A stretch of 9,454 bases of DNA, taken from JBJXFY01 sp046155815. Its GTDB lineage: Bacteria; Verrucomicrobiota; Verrucomicrobiia; Limisphaerales; CAIMTB01. The notes below the pieces were generated by a model. It made no database searches. It was not told where the DNA came from and saw nothing but the letters and a program-made list of their open reading frames with translations. The stretch is taken from assembly GCA_046155815.1 (NCBI GenBank), contig JBJXFY010000363.1:1-9454 (forward strand). Direction: 5' to 3'. Position numbers and translations under genes: made by a program. Below are positions 6,541 to 9,454 of this stretch, in pieces; the stretch's first letter is position 1; each line of letters starts with the position of its first letter.

Positions 6541-6727
6541 GGTACCTGAACCGAAGGCCGGCGTGATGCCGGGTGGGGACACGCCCTGCCCGGCCGGAGC
6601 CAAGAGGTCACCTAACCGCCGCCGCCACGCCCCGCGTACGCGGGGAAAAGACGCGGCGCGGGCCGCGGCCGGTAGGCGTCCTCCTGCGGGAGGGCGAACC
6701 GAAAGCCGCGGCCCGCAATTCCCGACC
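6541..6727. other. Structured non-coding region between TR and convergent gene
   Basis: There is no gene in these 187 bases. A perfect 16-base palindrome, CCCCGCGTACGCGGGG, lies at 6630-6645. A longer inverted repeat has arms GCGGGCCGCGGC (6658-6669) and GCCGCGGCCCGC (6705-6716), enclosing a small nested hairpin CCTCC-TGCG-GGAGG (6680-6693). The structures sit where the TR RNA would need its 3' extension and where the leftward ferritin-like gene ends. They may therefore belong to the DGR RNA, to a terminator for the leftward operon (a TTTT follows on the minus strand), or to both. No T-run adjoins the stem directly. Confidence 0.5.
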
Positions 6728-8182
6728 TCAAAGCTCCGCCGCCGCCCGGTCCACCGCGGCCACGAACCGCCGCAGCTCGCGCCGGACCTCGCGGAAGAAC
6801 TCCGTCCGGCTGCCGCCCAGCGCGCGCAGGCAGCGGCCGTGGCTTGTCCACAGCACCGCCGCCGCGACGTGGCCAAGGATCCAGAACTGCGCCCGCCACG
6901 CACGCCCGCGCCGGCCGCCGGCGGCGATGCGGTCGCGTTGGAACGCCACGTGCCCGGCCTCGTCGCGCAGGATCAGCCTGCACATCGCGCGCAGCGGCGC
7001 GTCGTCCGCGTGCCGGCGCAGGAGGCGGTAGTAGGCCGTGCTCACCAGCTCCGTCAGCGTCAGCACTTGCAGCTCGAAATGCACACCCAGCAGCCGGCGC
7101 ACCAGGCAGAACGCCGTGAAGCTCCAGTGCCCGGTGATGCGCCGTCCGCCGAACCGTTGAACCGCCTTCCCGAGCAGCCGCGCGTGCCCGCGTTCCTCGG
7201 CGAACCAGGCGTCCACCACCGCCCGCTGGGCCGGCGAAGTATCCCGGAACCGCGCCGTGTCGAACGCGATCAGCCCCGCCGGCCCGCCGCCATCGCCGAG
7301 CTGGAACTCCTCCAGCGAGCGCACCAGCGGCCGGATCACGTCGGGCCGCAGAGTGACCGGTGCGGCCCAGTCCGGCTCGGGGCGGTTCCGTTGATTGCGC
7401 GCCAGCCGGGCGCACCAGCACGCCAGCAGTTCTTCCGGCAGGGAAAGCTTCCGGGCGTTGCAGGCCTGCCACGCGACCTGCGCCACCGGCGTCGCGAGCA
7501 GCCCCAGCGCAACGGTGAAGAGCGGCCACTGGAACCGCGCCGGCAGCACTTCACGCAGCGCGTCGAACCTGCCTCCATCCGCGACCACCCGCAGCGCGTC
7601 CGCCATGAAGACATGCAGCGCGACGCCCGCGCCCGCCGCCGCGGCCAGCCAGGCCCGGCGGCCCGGCCACACATCACGCCCCGCGGCCTCCGCGCGCGTC
7701 ACCACCACTCCGAACGCCACCATCAGCGCGGCGATCGCCGTCGGCGCCCAGACCGGCCCCCACCACGGCAGCGGGATCAGGAAGAGCAGGTCCCAGTCCG
7801 CCAGCGACCGCGGCCAGCCGGTGAGCGGGACGAGCCAGACGTAGTAACCGATGTCCCAGACGCCGAAGGCCAGCAGCGCGTACGCCGTCCGCGAGCGCCA
7901 GGTCCGGCCGGCCAGCCAGCCCACGGCCGCCAGCATCACGAGCGTGGAGGCCTCGCGCACCAGCTCGGCGGTGGCGAAGCCCGGGCCGACCGGAAGCGGA
8001 TTCGGCTGATGCGGCACGATCCGGTCGAGCATCGTGCGGAGATAGAAGACCACCGCCGCCTCCACCCAGGCCATGGCTAGGGCGTAGAGGATGACGAGGC
8101 GCAGGGTTCCGCGCACCGGGATTGGTTCGGCGGTGCGCGGGGCCGCCGACGTCGCGGTCGGGAAGGGCAGGGAAGCATTCAT
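6728..8182 (-). CDS. Multi-spanning membrane protein fused to a ferritin-like diiron domain
   Basis: A 484-residue protein with two parts. Residues ~27-240 contain about five or six hydrophobic segments (around 27-48, 78-92, 99-120, 132-160, 178-195 and 218-238), with a tryptophan/proline-rich WDLLFLIPLPWWGPVW. Residues ~305-420 resemble a ferritin-like four-helix diiron domain: EERGH (Glu330, His333), HFELQVLTLTELV (Glu370 and Glu378) and RDEAGH (Glu408, His411). That gives the two ExxH motifs and extra carboxylates expected for a diiron site, as in desaturases, oxygenases and related proteins. The substrate is unknown. The ATG at 8182 overlaps the ispH stop as ATGA (8179-8182), which suggests translational coupling and a role near isoprenoid or membrane-lipid chemistry; that is inference. 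It ends in TGA at 6728-6730, converging on the DGR template. I do not recognise the full-length family. Confidence 0.75.
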   Translation of the reverse strand: MNASLPFPTATSAAPRTAEPIPVRGTLRLVILYALAMAWVEAAVVFYLRTMLDRIVPHQPNPLPVGPGFATAELVREASTLVMLAAVGWLAGRTWRSRTAYALLAFGVWDIGYYVWLVPLTGWPRSLADWDLLFLIPLPWWGPVWAPTAIAALMVAFGVVVTRAEAAGRDVWPGRRAWLAAAAGAGVALHVFMADALRVVADGGRFDALREVLPARFQWPLFTVALGLLATPVAQVAWQACNARKLSLPEELLACWCARLARNQRNRPEPDWAAPVTLRPDVIRPLVRSLEEFQLGDGGGPAGLIAFDTARFRDTSPAQRAVVDAWFAEERGHARLLGKAVQRFGGRRITGHWSFTAFCLVRRLLGVHFELQVLTLTELVSTAYYRLLRRHADDAPLRAMCRLILRDEAGHVAFQRDRIAAGGRRGRAWRAQFWILGHVAAAVLWTSHGRCLRALGGSRTEFFREVRRELRRFVAAVDRAAAEL

Positions 8183-9063
8183 GCCGGGGAGGTCTGAGTG
8201 GTGGCGTTCCAGGCAGTCTCCGGTTCGCCGGGCGGCAGCCGCCGAAGGGCTTGTTCGACTCCGGTGATGACGTCATCCGGCGTGGAGGTGCCGGCCGTGA
8301 TCCCCACCGTGTCGAAAGGCTCGAACCACTCCGGCCGCAGGTCCGCGGCGGTCTGGACGTGGTGGACGCGCGGGCAGAACCGGCCGCACGTCGCGGCCAG
8401 TTCGCGTGTGTTGTTGCTGTGCGCGCCGCCGATCACGACCACCACGTCGCAGCGCCGCGCCAGCTCCTCCGCGGCCTGCTGCCGTTGCTTCGTGGGCTGG
8501 CAGACGGTGTCCCGGGACTTCACTGCGGCATCCGGGAAGCGCGCCCGCAGCCGCGCGACGAGGGAGCGCACGCGGGCCACCGGCTGCGTCGTCTGGGAGA
8601 CCACTCCGAAGCGCGGGTGGAAGGGCAGCGCGTCTATGTCCGCCTCCGTCAGCACCACGTCGGCGGCGGGGAAATCCTCCATCAGCCCGCGCACCTCGAC
8701 GTGCCCGCGCTGGCCGATGACGACCGGGTGAAAGCCCTGTGCCACCAAGTCACGGAGCGCGCGGTGGGCGTGGTGGACAAGCGGGCAGGTCGCCTCGCCC
8801 AGCGAATGGCCCCGGGCCAGCACGGCGGCCCGGGTGGCGTCGCCCGCGCCGTGCGCGGTGATGAGCACGCGGGGCGTGGCCACGTCGTCGAGCGTGCGGG
8901 CCAGGCGGACGCCGGCGGCCCGCAGGCCCGCGAGGACGGCTTCGTTGTGGACGAGGTCGCCGAGCACGGTGACAGGACCGGCGGCAGCCTCGCGGCGGGC
9001 GAGGGCGATGGCGTCACGGACGCCGAAACACATGCCGAGATGGGCGGCGCGGAGGATGTTCAT
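8179..9063 (-). CDS. ispH: 4-hydroxy-3-methylbut-2-enyl diphosphate reductase
   Basis: A 294-residue [4Fe-4S] enzyme of the last MEP-pathway step, reducing HMBPP to IPP and DMAPP. The three cluster cysteines are visible: Cys12 in GMCFGVRDA, Cys93 in EATCPLVH and Cys188 in DTVCQPTKQRQ. Substrate-binding signatures follow the family: VHN at 38-40, ITAHG with His71, GHVEV with His121 and the catalytic-region Glu123, VSQTT at 155-159, SNNTREL at 216-222 and ITAGTSTP at 255-262. Length and start agree with bacterial IspH/LytB, and the start is ATG at 9061-9063. It lies 69 bases after the winged-helix regulator gene on the same strand and overlaps the ferritin-like gene by 4 bases, so the three probably share a transcript. 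A perfect inverted repeat sits 14 bases before its start. Confidence 0.96.
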   Translation of the reverse strand: MNILRAAHLGMCFGVRDAIALARREAAAGPVTVLGDLVHNEAVLAGLRAAGVRLARTLDDVATPRVLITAHGAGDATRAAVLARGHSLGEATCPLVHHAHRALRDLVAQGFHPVVIGQRGHVEVRGLMEDFPAADVVLTEADIDALPFHPRFGVVSQTTQPVARVRSLVARLRARFPDAAVKSRDTVCQPTKQRQQAAEELARRCDVVVVIGGAHSNNTRELAATCGRFCPRVHHVQTAADLRPEWFEPFDTVGITAGTSTPDDVITGVEQALRRLPPGEPETAWNATTQTSPA

Positions 9064-9077
9064 GGGGGCGGATCTTT

Positions 9078-9096
9078 AGCTTTGCCGTACAAAGCT
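9078..9096. promoter_or_regulatory. Perfect inverted repeat upstream of ispH, candidate operator
   Basis: AGCTTTG (9078-9084) and CAAAGCT (9090-9096) are perfect complements around a 5-base CCGTA centre. The element sits in the 69-base gap between the regulator gene and ispH, 14 bases from the ispH ATG. A winged-helix regulator encoded next door is a natural ligand for such a site. An RNA hairpin affecting ispH translation is the alternative. Function is inferred from position and symmetry only. Confidence 0.5.
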
Positions 9097-9104
9097 CAGA
9101 GACG

Positions 9105-9120
9105 CACGGCCGCCGCCGTG
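9105..9120. other. GC-rich stem-loop between the regulator gene and ispH
   Basis: CACGGC (9105-9110) and GCCGTG (9115-9120) form a perfect 6-bp stem around a CGCC loop, 12 bases beyond the regulator stop codon on the minus strand. No T-run follows on either strand, so at most it would be a weak terminator or an mRNA-processing or attenuation structure. Confidence 0.35.
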
Positions 9121-9132
9121 TTCAAACGGGGT

Positions 9133-9447
9133 TCAGGATTTCCTGGGGCGCACGTCGCGCACGACCTGCTCGAGCAGCCGCACGTACTCCGCGAAGGCTG
9201 TGCGGCCGGTCGGGGTGAGGCTGTAGCTGGTGGCCGCCCGGCCGCCCTCGAAGGACTTGGTGACCGCGACGTAGCCGGCCTCAAGCAGCGTGCGGAGATG
9301 GGCGGTCACGTTGCCGTCCGTCATCTTCAGCGTATCCCGCAGCTCGGTGTAGAGCAGCGCCGGGGAGGCCGCGAGCAGCGCCATGATCGCCAGCCGGCCC
9401 TTCTCATGGATGACGCGGTCGAGCTGGAGGACGGCGTCGGGGTTCAC
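9133..9447 (-). CDS. Winged-helix transcriptional regulator (MarR/ArsR-like, HTH_34 type)
   Basis: A small 104-residue protein that is almost entirely one winged-helix DNA-binding domain. VIHEKGRLAIMALLAA (12-27) is the first helix region, and LLYTELRDTLKMTDGNVTAHLRTLLEAGYV (31-60) is the helix-turn-helix with its recognition helix. SFEGGRAATSYSLTPTGR (65-82) forms the wing, and a final helix for dimerisation follows. The pattern DGNVTAHLRTLLEAGYV and the length of about 100 residues fit the short winged-helix family typified by 'LDRVIHEPARLRIM...' proteins. The start used is GTG at 9447. Only seven bases lie upstream in the window, so a slightly earlier start cannot be excluded. It precedes ispH on the same strand and may regulate the cluster or itself through the inverted repeat at 9078-9096. 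The signal it senses is unknown. Confidence 0.85.
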   Translation of the reverse strand: MNPDAVLQLDRVIHEKGRLAIMALLAASPALLYTELRDTLKMTDGNVTAHLRTLLEAGYVAVTKSFEGGRAATSYSLTPTGRTAFAEYVRLLEQVVRDVRPRKS

Positions 9448-9454
9448 GGCGCGG

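Noticed and set aside
3702..6611. Very long antisense open frame (969 codons, minus strand) over the prepilin-CHAT-FGE region
   Set aside because: GC-rich shadow frame with low-complexity Arg/Ala/Gly/His content and no domain. The plus strand carries a clear CHAT-FGE gene.
6311..8080. Plus-strand open frame of 589 codons running through the TR and antisense to the ferritin-like gene
   Set aside because: It contains the translated template by chance and then Arg/Pro-rich shadow sequence. There is no plausible start, and the minus-strand gene has real motifs and an ATGA link to ispH.
1..9454. CRISPR array, tRNA or rRNA genes, insertion sequence, integrase or attachment site
   Set aside because: I looked for regularly spaced repeats, tRNA-like cloverleaf ends and transposase or recombinase motifs and saw none. 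The only direct or inverted repeats are those listed.

Overview
The window looks like chromosomal DNA from a high-GC member of the PVC superphylum, most likely Verrucomicrobiota (Limisphaerales/Pedosphaera-like). The pointers are a Pirellula/Verrucomicrobium-type heme-binding CxxCH protein, a short prepilin-like protein with an FTLIELLVVIAIIAILA leader, degenerate intergenic repeats built on words like CCAAGTTCCAAAG and TTGGAGCTTGG, and an almost complete lack of Shine-Dalgarno sequences. The taxonomic call is inference.

Layout. 1-1930 (+): C-terminal part of a large dehydrogenase/HEAT/cytochrome c protein, cut by the window edge. 1931-2057: an intergenic repeat filling the gap to a convergent KDPG/KHG aldolase gene (2058-2702, -). 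2745-2870: a second copy of the same repeat family. 2995-3744 (+): prepilin-like secreted protein. 3745-4043: non-coding. 4044-6260 (+): a 738-residue CHAT protease / single transmembrane helix / FGE-type C-type-lectin-fold protein. 6261-6727: non-coding, with a terminator-like hairpin, a near-copy of the 3' end of the CHAT-FGE gene, and strong inverted repeats. 6728-9447 (-): a leftward cluster of a winged-helix regulator, ispH, and a membrane/ferritin-like diiron protein. The last two overlap by ATGA.

The main find is a diversity-generating retroelement (DGR) variable/template pair. The last 141 coding bases of the CHAT-FGE gene (6117-6257) recur at 6398-6538, outside the gene. Of 23 differences, 21 fall on adenines of the downstream copy: 21 of its 28 adenines are changed, against 2 of its 113 other bases. 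The template encodes the Asn-rich pattern typical of DGR templates (SWNNNDP, YRNNDNP, RNNNIGFR). The target protein has a CHAT caspase-like domain predicted inside the cell, joined through one membrane helix to a hypervariable lectin-fold domain predicted outside. It reads as a membrane receptor with a protease effector and a rapidly diversifying sensor. No reverse transcriptase, Avd or other DGR accessory gene is visible. The template is followed by a convergent gene, so the enzyme must act from elsewhere or has been lost.

The remaining genes are mostly ordinary metabolism: Entner-Doudoroff-type aldolase, MEP-pathway IspH, and a respiratory/dehydrogenase cytochrome. The leftward cluster may be controlled by its own winged-helix regulator through a perfect inverted repeat just upstream of ispH.
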